A DNA stretch of 24,661 bases from Thraustochytrium sp. TN22 (GCA_013306675.1 JABLUY010000374.1:1-24661); one strand, 5' to 3'; counted from the stretch's first letter, positions 1-10,505 are shown. Translations and numbers: made by a program. Notes: generated by a model from the sequence alone, not told the origin.

Positions 1-97
1 AGCCGAGTCTGGCCGCCCCCCGGCGGCGCGGCGGCGCGCGGCGCGGCGCGGCGCGAGCAGGCGAGTCGGCGCGGCAGACGCGCATGCGAGCCGCGAA

Positions 98-1852
98 ATG
101 GCGCCGCGGCGCAAGGAGCTGGAGCGCGAGCTGGCGCGCGCGGAGCGCGAGAACAGGGCGCTGCGCAAGGCCGTGCGGGCGGAGCGCAAGCGCGAGCGCA
201 GGCGCAGGTGCAGCCTGCGAGAGGCGCTCGTGGAGGACCCCATGAGCGAGCCGCTGCTCGGGCGCCAGGCCGTGGTGAGGGCCGCGACCGCGGCCACGCA
301 GACGTCCGCCGAGGCGCTGCTGCTGGGCACGCAGGAGGAGCTGCAGGTGGAGCCGGCGCGCGTGCTGCGGTGGAAGCGGGCCGCCTTCGCGAAGAAGGTC
401 GGCCTGCTGCGGCGCGCCCGCGACGGCGAGTGGCCGGGCGACCTGTCGGTGGGCCGCGAGGCGTTCGCGACCGAAGAGGCGGCGCCCTGGGCGGTGAGCG
501 AAGCGACGGCCAAGGCCGTGGTGGCGAGCGCCTTCGTGCAGCCCATCGTCAGGCAGTTTTTCGCGAAGGAGAGCCCGGATCTGGCCGTGGCGGCGGACGA
601 GGACGCGGCGGCCCGCGGCGATCTTGCCTGGAGCTTTGATTGCCCGCGCGAGGGCCGGCGGCGTGTCTTCGCGCTGCAGGCGACGCAGAGCCCCCTCAGC
701 TTTCCGCTCACGTGCAGCCTCGACGCAGCTGCGCACGGCGGCCTCAGTGTGCGCACGCTGCGCAAGTACATGCACCTGCGCCTGGACGAGCTCTGGGACG
801 CCTGCCAGGGCGCCGACGAGCAGCACCGGCGGCTGCCCATCCAGCGCTTGTACAATAGCATGGTGCGCAACAAGGTGGCCTTTGGTGTGCTCACCACGGC
901 GGACTATACTTGGTTTTGCCACTTGGACTCCCGCAACAGGCTCCTCATCACCGACGCCTTCGAGAGCGTGGGTCACGGCGACCCGGAGAGCTCCGCGCGC
1001 TGGGCCTACCTGTGCTTCCTCCTGAGCGCGCTCGAGGCGCCCCCGCTAGAGACCCCTGGTCCTGTCCACGCGCAGCTTGAGCTGATGAGCCCGGAGGACA
1101 GCCGTCAATGGCGCCGGGCGGTCGGCTTCCTCGCGGCATATTATGACAGGGGCCGCGGCGCGCAGGACCTGCGGCGCACACTGCCGCTCCTCGACCCGTG
1201 CGACTTTCCCTATCGCGCGGCGCTCTCCGATGACATCTTCGAGGACTTTGGCGCCGGGCGCGCCAGTCGCGTCTACCAAGCGCGCGTGAACGCGGAGAGC
1301 AGGGGCGGCGACCACGTTGTCAAGGTGCTCACAGCAGATGAAGCGGCCTCCGCCACGGCCGCCAACGCCATGGCGCACGAAGCCGCCACGTACCTGGAGC
1401 TACGCACGCTCTGGGGCCGGGTTGTGCCCTTTTTGCTCTTTAGTGGCAAGCACTTGTTCAACGACACCTTGCTCGTCACCTCGTACGCCGGCGAGGCGCT
1501 GAGCAAGCTCTTCCCCTCGGGCCACATCCCGAAGCAGGTTCGCCAGGCCGCCCGCCAGGCGCTGCAGATGCTGCACTCGACGGGCGTGGCGCACGGCAAC
1601 CTCGCGCTGCGCAACATCACGCTCAACGACCGCGGCGAGGTCTTCTTCGTCGACCTCGCGCTCGCGGACCCGCGCGCCTCGCGCGAGAAGCTCTCCGACG
1701 AGTTCGACCTCCTCGACGACCTCATCATGCCACGCAGCCGCCGCGGCCGGGCCAGCAGCCACCGCGACCACCGCCATGGGCGCCACCATCAGCACCGCAG
1801 CCGTCGCCGCCGACGGCGCACCCGTAGTCGCGCAAGGTCCCTCTCTTGGTGA
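98..1852 (+). CDS. Crinkler-like REase-fold plus protein (pseudo)kinase protein, 584 aa
   Basis: Residues 1-40 are a basic, charged helix that could be a coiled coil or nuclear localisation signal. Residues about 145-290 resemble the PD-(D/E)XK (REase-like) domain of Crinkler-type proteins: an 'IQRLYNSM' helix at 248-255, then 'GVLTT' (263-267) and 'YTWF' (270-273), a block typical of these proteins. The usual E-x-K strand seems to read Q194-A-T196, so nuclease activity is doubtful. Residues about 375-570 are a kinase-like domain with a G-rich loop, 'VVKV' lysine K409 and 'HGNLALRNI' at 499-507. The catalytic loop has Asn501 where HGD/HRD kinases have Asp; metal-binding Asp519 ('FVDLA') remains. 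A His/Arg-rich tail (about 545-584) follows. The ATG at 98 has G at -3 and +4. REase-kinase pairing is known in Crinkler (CRN) proteins of oomycetes, fungi and other protists. No LxLFLAK motif or signal peptide is visible. An alternative is a degenerate member of the host-encoded kinase family. Confidence 0.7.
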   Translation: MAPRRKELERELARAERENRALRKAVRAERKRERRRRCSLREALVEDPMSEPLLGRQAVVRAATAATQTSAEALLLGTQEELQVEPARVLRWKRAAFAKKVGLLRRARDGEWPGDLSVGREAFATEEAAPWAVSEATAKAVVASAFVQPIVRQFFAKESPDLAVAADEDAAARGDLAWSFDCPREGRRRVFALQATQSPLSFPLTCSLDAAAHGGLSVRTLRKYMHLRLDELWDACQGADEQHRRLPIQRLYNSMVRNKVAFGVLTTADYTWFCHLDSRNRLLITDAFESVGHGDPESSARWAYLCFLLSALEAPPLETPGPVHAQLELMSPEDSRQWRRAVGFLAAYYDRGRGAQDLRRTLPLLDPCDFPYRAALSDDIFEDFGAGRASRVYQARVNAESRGGDHVVKVLTADEAASATAANAMAHEAATYLELRTLWGRVVPFLLFSGKHLFNDTLLVTSYAGEALSKLFPSGHIPKQVRQAARQALQMLHSTGVAHGNLALRNITLNDRGEVFFVDLALADPRASREKLSDEFDLLDDLIMPRSRRGRASSHRDHRHGRHHQHRSRRRRRRTRSRARSLSW

Positions 1853-2532
1853 GCTTGTTGACTGGGTACCACCAAGATTATTTCATGCAATATTTTTCGG
1901 TGCAAGCGCGCAGCTGCAGGCAGACTTGATTCAGGTACCTCGCATGCGACTCCGCACTCTCGGCTCGTCGCTGATGATGAGCGCGTCGGGTGCCGTGCAG
2001 TGCACTGCCGCTCCCACGCGCTCCCACGCACACGCGCCCAAGTACCACTGCGGCCAACTTGCGCGCCGGCGGGCCCGGCCATGTCCGCCGAGCTCCTGAG
2101 AGCCTTGAGTCCCGTCCTGTCATCTGGATGTCTGTCGCATCTGTCTGTCCGAGTCATCACGGTCCTGTCCGGGAGGCGCGCGAGCGCGGGCACGGGTCCG
2201 TCCAGGTGTGTGATTCGATCCACCACAGAGACCAGAAGCGGACCGGCCACGGCGGCGGCGGGGTCGTCGCATCAGGTCGCGCGGCTGCAGGTACCAGCCA
2301 AGTTGGGCCAAGAGGGCGGCGCGGCAATCGCCAGGGACGGCACGGCAACGAGCGGCCGATCGGACTGCCCCGGCGACGGCGGGAGCGAGGAGGAGCGCGT
2401 CGCGCAGCAGGCCTCGCCAGGCAAAGCTCGAACCCGAGCGGGCGCGCGAGTCAGCTCAGCAGCAGCAGCGGCGAAGGCGGAGGCGAAGGCGGAGGCGAAG
2501 GCGGAGGCGAAGCAGGAGCGAAAGCAGGCAAG
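1853..2532. other. intergenic stretch and GC-rich leader of the lyase gene
   Basis: No convincing gene is seen. The part at 1865-1935 is relatively AT-rich and could hold promoter or 3'-end signals. From 1990 the frame of the downstream lyase is open, but its translation is low-complexity and Arg/Gly-rich, so it is read as leader sequence and not protein. Just before the lyase start lies a short tandem repeat, listed separately. Confidence 0.5.
2472..2516 (+). repeat. 12-bp tandem repeat (GGCGGAGGCGAA-like) before the lyase start
   Basis: About three and a half copies of the 12-mer GCGGAGGCGAAG sit in a purine-rich run ending roughly 17 bases before the lyase ATG. The run has strong strand asymmetry (G and A on the + strand). 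It would lie in the 5' untranslated leader or proximal promoter. Confidence 0.75.
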
Positions 2533-4293
2533 ATGTCCGTGGGCACCGGCGCGGGCGCCAAGGTGATCGCCAAGTCGCTCAAGGACCAGGGCGTGGAGTA
2601 TGTGTTCGGCATCGTGGGCGTGCCGGTGATCGAGTTCGGGTCGGCGATTCAGGAGGCAGGCATGCACTTCATCGGGTGCCGCAACGAACAGGCGGCGTCG
2701 TACGCGGCCGGCGCCATCGGGTACCTGACGGGCAAGCCCGGCGTGTGCGTGGTGGTGAGCGGGCCCGGCGTGGTGCACGCGCTGGCTGGGCTCGCGAACG
2801 CGCAGGAGAACTGCTGGCCGGTGATCGTGATCGGCGGCGCGAGCGACCGGCTGCTGGCGTCGCGCGGCGCCTTCCAGGAGTCGCCGCAGGTGGAGTTCGC
2901 GCGGCCGTATGTAAAGTACGCGGCGGAGATCGACTCGATCGAGCGCGCGCCCTTTTACATGGAGAAGGCCGTGCGCATGGCCACGTACGGGCGGCCCGGC
3001 GCGGTCTACATTGACGTCCCCGGCGAGCTCTTCAACCGCGCGCCCAACGAGAAGGTGCTCCAGTACGTGCCGCGCGCGCTGCCGCCCCCGCGGTCGCAGG
3101 CCGACCCGGCGCAGGTGAGCGCCGCCGTGGACCTGCTGCGGTCCGCAGAGCGGCCGCTCTTCATCGTGGGCAAGGGCTGCGCGTACGCGGACGCCGGCGC
3201 GCAGGCGCAGCGCCTCATCGAGGAGCTGAACCTGCCGTTCCTGCCCACGCCCATGGGCAAGGGCTGCGTGCCGGACGACCACCCGAACTCGATCGCGCCG
3301 GCGCGGTCCACGGCGCTCAAGTCCGCCGACGTCGTGGTGCTCTGCGGCGCGCGCCTGAACTGGATCCTGCACTTTGGCCTTGCGCCGCGCTTCCTCAAGG
3401 ACGTCAAGATCATCCAGATCGACGTCTGCGCCGAGTCCTTCGGCGACAACGTCCCGCCCGCCGCCTCGCTCCTGGGCGACGCCGGCTCCATTCTCACGCA
3501 GCTGGCGGACGCCGCCAAGGCGAAGGGCGTCAAGCCGCGCGCCGCCGGCGACGCCTGGTGGAAGCTGCTCGGCGAGAAGGTGGACAAGAACAAGGCCGCC
3601 AGCCTGGAGCTCTGCAACGACCGCAGCACGCCCATGAACTACTACGTCGCCTTCAAGGAGATCCAGACCTTTCTGGAGAACGGCTACAAGGACGCCTACA
3701 TCTGCACCGAGGGCGCCAACACGCTCGACATTGGCCGCACCATCCTGGAGAACTACCTGCCCCGCCGCCGCCTCGACGCCGGCACCTATGGCACCATGGG
3801 CATCGGCCTGGGCAGCGCCATCGCCGCCGCCGTCTACGCGGCCGACGACAAGAAGAACAAGGACGCGCAGATCTTCTGCATCGAGGGTGACTCCGCGCTC
3901 GGCTTCTCCGGCATGGAGATGGAGACGGCTTGCCGCTACAATCTCAACAACATCACCTTCATCTGCATCAACAACTCTGGCATTGGCGTGGGCCTGCCCA
4001 TGAGCGGCGAGTCCACCATCGACCGCGCCCGCGGCGGCGTGCCGCCCACCAGCCTCTCCGCCCCGGGCGAGGCTCGCTACGAGAAGATCATCACCGCCTT
4101 TGGCGGCCGCGGCTTCTACGTCGAGTCCCCGGACGAGATCCAGCCGGCCCTGCGCGCCGCCGTCGCCCACCCGCGGCCCTGCCTCATCAACATCATCATC
4201 GACCCCTTCTCCGGCCGCAAGAAGCAGGAGTTCGGTTGGCTCTCGCGCGCCGAGGATGACGCCGCGCCCGCCCCCGCCAAGGCCAACCTCTAA
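2533..4293 (+). CDS. HACL1: 2-hydroxyacyl-CoA lyase / oxalyl-CoA decarboxylase family, peroxisomal
   Basis: This is a 586-residue thiamine-diphosphate (ThDP) enzyme. Family members cleave 2-hydroxy fatty acyl-CoA to formyl-CoA and a shortened aldehyde during alpha-oxidation, or decarboxylate oxalyl-CoA. Domains run in order: N-terminal Pyr domain (about 5-170) with the cofactor-activating Glu52 in 'CRNEQAA'; central domain (about 190-325); C-terminal PP domain (about 390-560). The ThDP/Mg site is '[12 protein letters not shown]', beginning at Glu451, and is followed by 'INNSGIG'. The 'GDSA.GFSG' form marks the HACL/OXC branch rather than acetolactate synthase. The C-terminus is KANL, the non-canonical PTS1 used by human catalase, so a peroxisomal location is likely. 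The start at 2533 is chosen because homology begins there and A is at -3; upstream in-frame sequence is low-complexity. Family assignment is firm; the choice between hydroxyacyl-CoA and oxalyl-CoA as substrate is not settled. Confidence 0.93.
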   Translation: MSVGTGAGAKVIAKSLKDQGVEYVFGIVGVPVIEFGSAIQEAGMHFIGCRNEQAASYAAGAIGYLTGKPGVCVVVSGPGVVHALAGLANAQENCWPVIVIGGASDRLLASRGAFQESPQVEFARPYVKYAAEIDSIERAPFYMEKAVRMATYGRPGAVYIDVPGELFNRAPNEKVLQYVPRALPPPRSQADPAQVSAAVDLLRSAERPLFIVGKGCAYADAGAQAQRLIEELNLPFLPTPMGKGCVPDDHPNSIAPARSTALKSADVVVLCGARLNWILHFGLAPRFLKDVKIIQIDVCAESFGDNVPPAASLLGDAGSILTQLADAAKAKGVKPRAAGDAWWKLLGEKVDKNKAASLELCNDRSTPMNYYVAFKEIQTFLENGYKDAYICTEGANTLDIGRTILENYLPRRRLDAGTYGTMGIGLGSAIAAAVYAADDKKNKDAQIFCIEGDSALGFSGMEMETACRYNLNNITFICINNSGIGVGLPMSGESTIDRARGGVPPTSLSAPGEARYEKIITAFGGRGFYVESPDEIQPALRAAVAHPRPCLINIIIDPFSGRKKQEFGWLSRAEDDAAPAPAKANL

Positions 4294-4435
4294 CTCAATT
4301 TATAAAATTAAACCAACGCTGACGTGCAGCTCACAGTGCGTGAGCTCGTGCGGTACCGCGACAACAACAGCATTTGCTTTTATGAAACACGCAATCAAGT
4401 CTTCTTCACACTCCTTCGCCAGCACCAGGGCTTCG
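4294..4435. other. short 3' gap between convergent genes, possible poly(A) signal
   Basis: An AT-rich patch directly after the lyase stop contains TATAAAATTAAA. The ATTAAA hexamer at 4307-4312 is a known variant polyadenylation signal, 14 bases past the stop. This is a suggestion from motif and position only. Confidence 0.4.
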
Positions 4436-4497
4436 TCACTCCAGAGCCAGCACGCCGCCCGCATCGCTGGGCCTCCGCTGCCGCCCCTGTGTCTCCG

Positions 4498-4538
<41 letters not shown>

Positions 4539-4975
4539 CTCAGGTCCACAAAGAGCATCTTGCCGACCTCCTTGGCGGCGAGTGCCACGGCCAACCACGC
4601 GCTCATGATGCAGATGACCGCCTCCAGCAGCACGAACTCGCCCACCGAGCTCTGCGCCAGCACCCACGCGCAGCCCGTCAGCACCATGCGTGAGGTCGCG
4701 TTGCGGCCCAAGCGGCGGCTCTCCGGGTCGTCGTCGTCGTCGTCGTCGTCGTTGACGTCGGCAAGAATGTAGTGGCGCAACTTGAGGACGTTGAGCAGCT
4801 GGCCGCTAAGCGCTCGCGCTCCGGTCGCGCGCGCGGCGAACGCCACGGCCGCAGGGCGCGCGGGCCCGCCGCGCCGCGCCGCGCCGCGCCGCCCCACGAC
4901 GCGCTCTGCTGCCGCCGCGACGCCCGCGGTGCCGAGCGAGCGACGTTGGTGGTGGCAAGGCGGACAGCAAAGCAA
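4436..4975 (-). CDS. small membrane protein with poly-Asp and poly-Gln tracts, 179 aa, unknown function
   Basis: I do not recognise a family. The first 58 residues are rich in Ala and Arg with very few acids, compatible with a mitochondrial presequence. A helical stretch with 'LNVLKLRHYILADVN' (61-75) leads into eight Asp (76-83). Residues about 97-134 are hydrophobic and could form one or two membrane helices, interrupted by Glu113 and Glu117. After 'KMLFVDLRE' come twelve Gln (148-159), encoded by a pure CAG run, and a short polar tail. It is convergent with the lyase gene, with about 140 bp between stops. The hydrophobic segment and mixed polar spacing look protein-like, but both homopolymers come from microsatellites (TCG and CTG on the + strand), so part of the frame could be fortuitous. 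An upstream exon cannot be ruled out. Confidence 0.45.
4499..4536. repeat. (CTG)12 / (CAG)12 trinucleotide repeat
   Basis: Twelve uninterrupted CTG units on the + strand, read as poly-Gln on the minus strand in the 179-residue ORF. Pure trinucleotide runs of this length are usually unstable. Confidence 0.95.
4729..4753. repeat. (TCG)8 / (CGA)8 trinucleotide repeat
   Basis: An uninterrupted GTC/TCG run on the + strand, read as eight Asp codons on the minus strand in the 179-residue ORF. Confidence 0.9.
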
Positions 4976-5239
4976 GCAGCGCGTGCCGCGCGCGTGGCGG
5001 GACGCCGACGGAGTGTCCGCCGAGAGAGTGTATGCCAGAGGGCCAATGGGTCAGGCGGTCTGCGCGGGTCCTGGCACGCCCCTGGCACTGGCAGGTGGTG
5101 AGGCAACGGTCTGGGTGGCGACCAGCAGCCAGCAGCCAGAGAGCACGCGCCGGTGACATCTTGTCTCCGGCTGTCACGCCAGAGCGCTTCACTTCTCCTT
5201 CATTTTGAGGTTGGAAAAGAGAAAGGGCTTGCCTGAGCC

Positions 5240-6115
5240 TTGTCAGGATGCGTTCTCAGAGGCATTCTCGCATACCTGAACATCTTCGTGGATCCCGAGG
5301 CCATGTCGCCCAAGACCGCGGCCGAGCGCCACACCCATGCCAAGTACCACGCGTACAAGGCACAACAGATAAGGCTTTGGGTGGCTGGCGACTTTGACCG
5401 GTACGCTCGCGTCATTGGCTTCCACGAAGAACAGATGAAGGCCGCGATGCGAACCTGGGACCGCCTATGCGCAGCCGCGGCCAAGTGGAGGAAGCATGTC
5501 GACACCAACAAAGAAGCCAAGCGCGTCGTGGCGAGCATCCGCGACTACCTGGACGTCCTGGACCCCGAAGTGATGACGCCCGAGAGAGCGACCACGCTCT
5601 ATAGGGACATCCTACTTGGCGAGCGCGCCATCAAAAAGGCCGGGAAGGAGGAGTCCAGGCTCAACCGGCTCACCAAGGAGACTCCAAGCCTGCGGGCCGC
5701 TTGGGACGCCCTGGTCGCAGACGCGGCCGCATGGCGGCGGGCCGGCAACAGGGCGACGGCGAAGCGGCGTGACAACCATTACCATTCGGACAATGACAAG
5801 AGGGCCCGAACTGTAATGCAGTTGATTACTCTGGTAATCATTATTTTAAAACCAATCTTCGTCACTGTTGACCAACTGGCGGGCCAGGACATCGCCGCAG
5901 CGGCAGCTGCCGCGGAGCAACACTTGCTCGACCGCGGAATCAACACGCTATCCGACCTGTGGAAAGGGAAAGCCTGCACCGCACACCAGTGCGACACGGC
6001 ATACGGCCCAAGCAGACCAGTGGATTGGTCGCTGGGGACGCTTCCCGAACCCACCGGCAGCAGATGGTCAGCAAAACCGAAACTCCCAATAGCAAAACCC
6101 GAACTCCAGGCCTGA
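5240..6115 (+). CDS. ORF with two copies of a helical 'DPExM(S/T)P' domain; possible exon or gene remnant
   Basis: No known family recognised. The open frame (292 codons with the stop) contains an internal duplication: 'YLNIFVDPEAMSP' (residues 12-24) with 'TWDRLCAAAAKWRK' (72-85), and again 'YLDVLDPEVMTP' (103-114) with 'AWDALVADAAAWRR' (153-166). Each copy is about 75-90 residues, predicted helical, ending in W-D-x-L...A-A-x-W-R. Homology between the copies begins about six codons after a pyrimidine-rich 'TTCTCAG' at 5251-5257. The first in-frame ATG is at 5303, inside copy 1. This suggests a downstream exon with its start further left, or a 5'-truncated remnant. After about 5760 the sequence turns AT-rich and loses coding character, so the C-terminal third is probably not protein. 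Confidence refers to the duplicated domain part being real coding sequence. Confidence 0.45.
   Translation: MSGCVLRGILAYLNIFVDPEAMSPKTAAERHTHAKYHAYKAQQIRLWVAGDFDRYARVIGFHEEQMKAAMRTWDRLCAAAAKWRKHVDTNKEAKRVVASIRDYLDVLDPEVMTPERATTLYRDILLGERAIKKAGKEESRLNRLTKETPSLRAAWDALVADAAAWRRAGNRATAKRRDNHYHSDNDKRARTVMQLITLVIIILKPIFVTVDQLAGQDIAAAAAAAEQHLLDRGINTLSDLWKGKACTAHQCDTAYGPSRPVDWSLGTLPEPTGSRWSAKPKLPIAKPELQA
5823..5840. other. perfect 7-bp stem-loop in an AT-rich island
   Basis: TGATTAC, loop TCTG, GTAATCA form a perfect hairpin. It lies in an AT-rich patch (about 5770-5870, including TTATTTTAAAA) that stands out in an otherwise roughly 65% GC window. Confidence 0.6.
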
Positions 6116-6158
6116 GAAGAAGCCGTGGGCGAACTGACGCGGCGCAGCGCACGTCACC

Positions 6159-6392
6159 ATGAGCGACCTCGTGCCGGTGGCCGAAGTGGTCCAGGCGATG
6201 CCGGAGTGCGGCGGCGATGCGACGATTATTGGCGCAGTCAGGGAGGTCGTCGCCAAGCTGACGAAGAACCAACCCGATGCCATGGCCGCTTGCTCCATCT
6301 CCGCCTTCCTCATCGTTCGGCAGGCGCTCGACGCCTTCCGCTGGCGCGAGGCAGAGGCGATCCACCACGTAATGGAGGCTTCGACCCTGTAG
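6159..6392 (+). CDS. small ORF, 77 aa, weakly ARM/HEAT-repeat-like
   Basis: Starts in a near-ideal Kozak context (CACCATGAG). The translation is amphipathic and helical, with 'VVQAM', 'VREVVAKL', 'NQPDAMAA' and 'IVRQALDAF', which loosely follow the spacing of one and a half Armadillo-type repeats. No homologue is recognised. It lies 43 bases after the stop of the preceding ORF on the same strand. It could be a small gene, a fragment of a repeat protein, or chance. Confidence 0.3.
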   Translation: MSDLVPVAEVVQAMPECGGDATIIGAVREVVAKLTKNQPDAMAACSISAFLIVRQALDAFRWREAEAIHHVMEASTL

Positions 6393-6703
6393 AAGCAGTC
6401 GTTGACCCTAACCTCCTCGCCGGGCACCATCCAACCTTATCTCCGAGTCCGTCCTGGCCCTGCTCACTCAAGCTCGTCCTGGAGCGTCTCCAAATGCTCC
6501 TCGTTGATTGAAGCAATGGTCTCGGCCGACAACGCCTGACCGCGAGACAACCTTGGTTCCCACGTGAGCATTGCCTTTAGGCTGACAAGACAACAAAGTT
6601 CGAAGAGGCAACATACAATTTCAATGCAGCAGCAAGAGAGCGCCGCAATTAAAGAACGCGGCTCGCGAGCGAGCTGCGCCATTCCTAGCGTTGGGATGTG
6701 TGT
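6393..6703. other. intergenic, 3' flank of polyubiquitin
   Basis: No confident gene. It would hold the 3' untranslated region of the minus-strand polyubiquitin gene. A short minus-strand frame at 6464-6682 ends in a plausible acidic helix (ETIASINEEHLETLQDELE), but most of it is Cys/Leu-rich and unconvincing. Confidence 0.4.
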
Positions 6704-8757
<2,054 letters not shown>

Positions 8758-9741
8758 ATGGGCTGCGCGAGCTCGCGCGGGCTGGGGCCCGACGTGCGGC
8801 AGGCGCCGGTGGGGCTGCGCAAGCCGAGCAAGCTGCCGGTGCGGTTCGGGCCGCGCAAGGATGAGGCGACGCTGGCGGTGGGGTTCACGCACGCGGCGCC
8901 GGGCGTGCCCGGGCTGTACGAGGAGCTGACGGCGCTGCAGGCCAGGCGCGCGAACGAGGCCTTCTTGGACGAGGACGACGTGCCGCCGCCGCCGCCGCCG
9001 CTGGACGAGGACGAGGAGGAGGCGATCGAGGCCATGAGGCGCAGGGACGGGGTGCACGCGCGCGACCGCCGCACGAGCAGGCGGCGCTCGACCGCGCCGC
9101 CGCCGCTGCCGGCGCGGCGCAAGTCGAGGCGGCACCGCGAGGAGGCTGACGAGCGGGAGGAGGTTCACGCCCACGTTGACGACGACGAGGAGGAGGAGAA
9201 GGCGGACTGGGCGCCGCGGAGCACCTCGACGGCACGTAAGTCGCTCGTGCGCGCGCGCGCGAGCCTGGGCCGGCTCAAGACGCCCGCGCAGCCGGCGGCC
9301 CCGGGCGCGTACGAGGACTTTCGCGGCCCGCCGCAGCCTCCGCCGCGGCCGAGCCGCGTGGCGGCCAAGCTGGCGCGCAAGTCGCTGCGCGGCCCGTCTT
9401 CGTACGCGGACGACGATGAGAAGTACGGGGACGATGCGGTCGAGGACGATGCCTCCTCGGTCTCGCTCAGCTCCAGCGAGCGCACGCTCTCGCGCCGCTA
9501 CGAGTCGGCGGCCAACAGCATGTACCCTCGCAGCAAGGCGCTGCAGCCACCTGCGCCCCCGAGCCGCCGCGCGACCGCTGCCAAGGCCCGGGACACGGGC
9601 GTGGTGGCGGCGCCCGCGGGCGCCACCAACCTCCCCCGATTTAGCAGCGGCACCCCGCTTGGGCGGTCTTGGGACCGCATTCAGGCGGTCGCGGCACGCC
9701 GTTCTGGCGACTCTGAGCAGTACCGTTTGCCTCAGTATTGA
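8758..9741 (+). CDS. N-terminally acylated (MGCASS) disordered adaptor-like protein, 327 aa
   Basis: The protein begins MGCASS: Gly2 fits an N-myristoylation site and Cys3 a palmitoylation site, the dual lipid signal of membrane-anchored kinases and plant and protist signalling proteins. The rest is low-complexity and probably disordered: a Pro run (PPPPPP, 76-81) flanked by acidic clusters, Arg/Ser blocks, a 'PPPLPARRK' segment (114-122), 'PPQPPPRPSR' later on, two 'RKSL' sites fitting basophilic kinases, and Ser-rich stretches. The proline motifs suggest SH3, WW or profilin partners. No catalytic domain is seen. The frame is open upstream to 8287, but the 8758 ATG is preferred because of the acylation motif and because the upstream translation is compositional noise. 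Predicted role: a peripheral plasma-membrane scaffold; function unknown. Confidence 0.65.
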   Translation: MGCASSRGLGPDVRQAPVGLRKPSKLPVRFGPRKDEATLAVGFTHAAPGVPGLYEELTALQARRANEAFLDEDDVPPPPPPLDEDEEEAIEAMRRRDGVHARDRRTSRRRSTAPPPLPARRKSRRHREEADEREEVHAHVDDDEEEEKADWAPRSTSTARKSLVRARASLGRLKTPAQPAAPGAYEDFRGPPQPPPRPSRVAAKLARKSLRGPSSYADDDEKYGDDAVEDDASSVSLSSSERTLSRRYESAANSMYPRSKALQPPAPPSRRATAAKARDTGVVAAPAGATNLPRFSSGTPLGRSWDRIQAVAARRSGDSEQYRLPQY

Positions 9742-9937
9742 GAGCCCGAGCTCAAGCGAGTTCGATTGTATTTTCTGATCACTGATTTTTTTCGTTTTTT
9801 TGTCCGCCGGCGTTTGGTTCAAGCTTGAGCGTGTTCGATCTAGCTTTCTTTCATTTGGGACTGTTAGCTTCCTCATCTGGGAGGCTCCGAGTCCTCTCTC
9901 ATTCTTTCCCAACTCTCTCAGCCTTCCTCCTGAAGCC
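9742..9937. other. 3' flank with T-tracts and a degenerate partial repeat copy
   Basis: T-rich 3' region of the MGCASS gene (TGTATTTTCTG, then TTTTTTTCG and a longer T-run). From about 9825 it resembles, with many mismatches, the T-tract-to-end portion of the 194-197 bp tandem repeat that follows. Confidence 0.5.
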
Positions 9938-10505
9938 GCTCTGACAAATAGCATTTGCCAGAGAGCTCGAGCTCGATTTTTTTTTTCCAGCTGGGAATGG
10001 CTTCGTCCTTTGCGTTCGCTCGCTGCAAGTCGCGGTGATGTGAGGGATTCAGATCATCTTTTGCGGCTGAATGCTTCGTCGGATCCTCTCTCTTCTTTCC
10101 TGACTCTCGGCCCTTCTCCTGGAGACGCTCCGCTCTGACAGATAGCATTTGCCAGAGAGCTCGAGGTCGATCGAGTTTTTTTTCCAGCTGGGAATGGCTT
10201 CGTCCTTTGCGTTCGCTCGCTGCAAGTCGCGGTGATGTGAGGGATTCAGATCATCTTTTGCGGCTGAATGCTTCGTCGGATCCTCTCTCTTCTTTCCTGA
10301 CTCTCGGCCCTTCTCCTGGAGACGCTCCGCTCTGACAGATAGCACATTTGCCAGAGAGCTCGAGGTCGATCGAGCTTTTTTCTCAGCTGGGAATGGCTTC
10401 GTCCTCTGCGTTCGCTCTCGTCCTTTGCGTTCGCTTGCTGCAAGTCGCTGCACGTCGCGGTGATGCGAGGGATTCAAAACATGATGGCGAATCATCTTCT
10501 TTGGC
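9938..10505. repeat. tandem repeat, unit 194-197 bp, two full copies and a diverged third
   Basis: Copies begin with GCTCTGACA at 9938, 10132 and 10329, giving periods of 194 and 197 bp. Copies 1 and 2 are nearly identical; copy 3 has a local duplication (CGTCCTCTGCGTTCGCT-like) and a diverged end. Each unit contains 'GCATTTGCCAGAGAGCTCGAG', a T-tract followed by CAGCTGGGAATGG, 'TGCAAGTCGCGGTGATG' and 'CGGATCCTCTCTC'. It lies between two convergent genes. The period is not a multiple of 3 and frames through it are compositional, so it is judged non-coding. Confidence 0.93.

Noticed and set aside
1990-2532. 181-codon extension in frame upstream of the lyase
   Set aside because: Opens at a GTG, low-complexity, and family homology begins at the 2533 ATG.
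2272-4170. 632-codon minus-strand open frame opposite the lyase gene
   Set aside because: It is the antisense shadow of a strongly coding gene in high-GC DNA; its translation is Arg/Ala/Gly/His noise with no domain.
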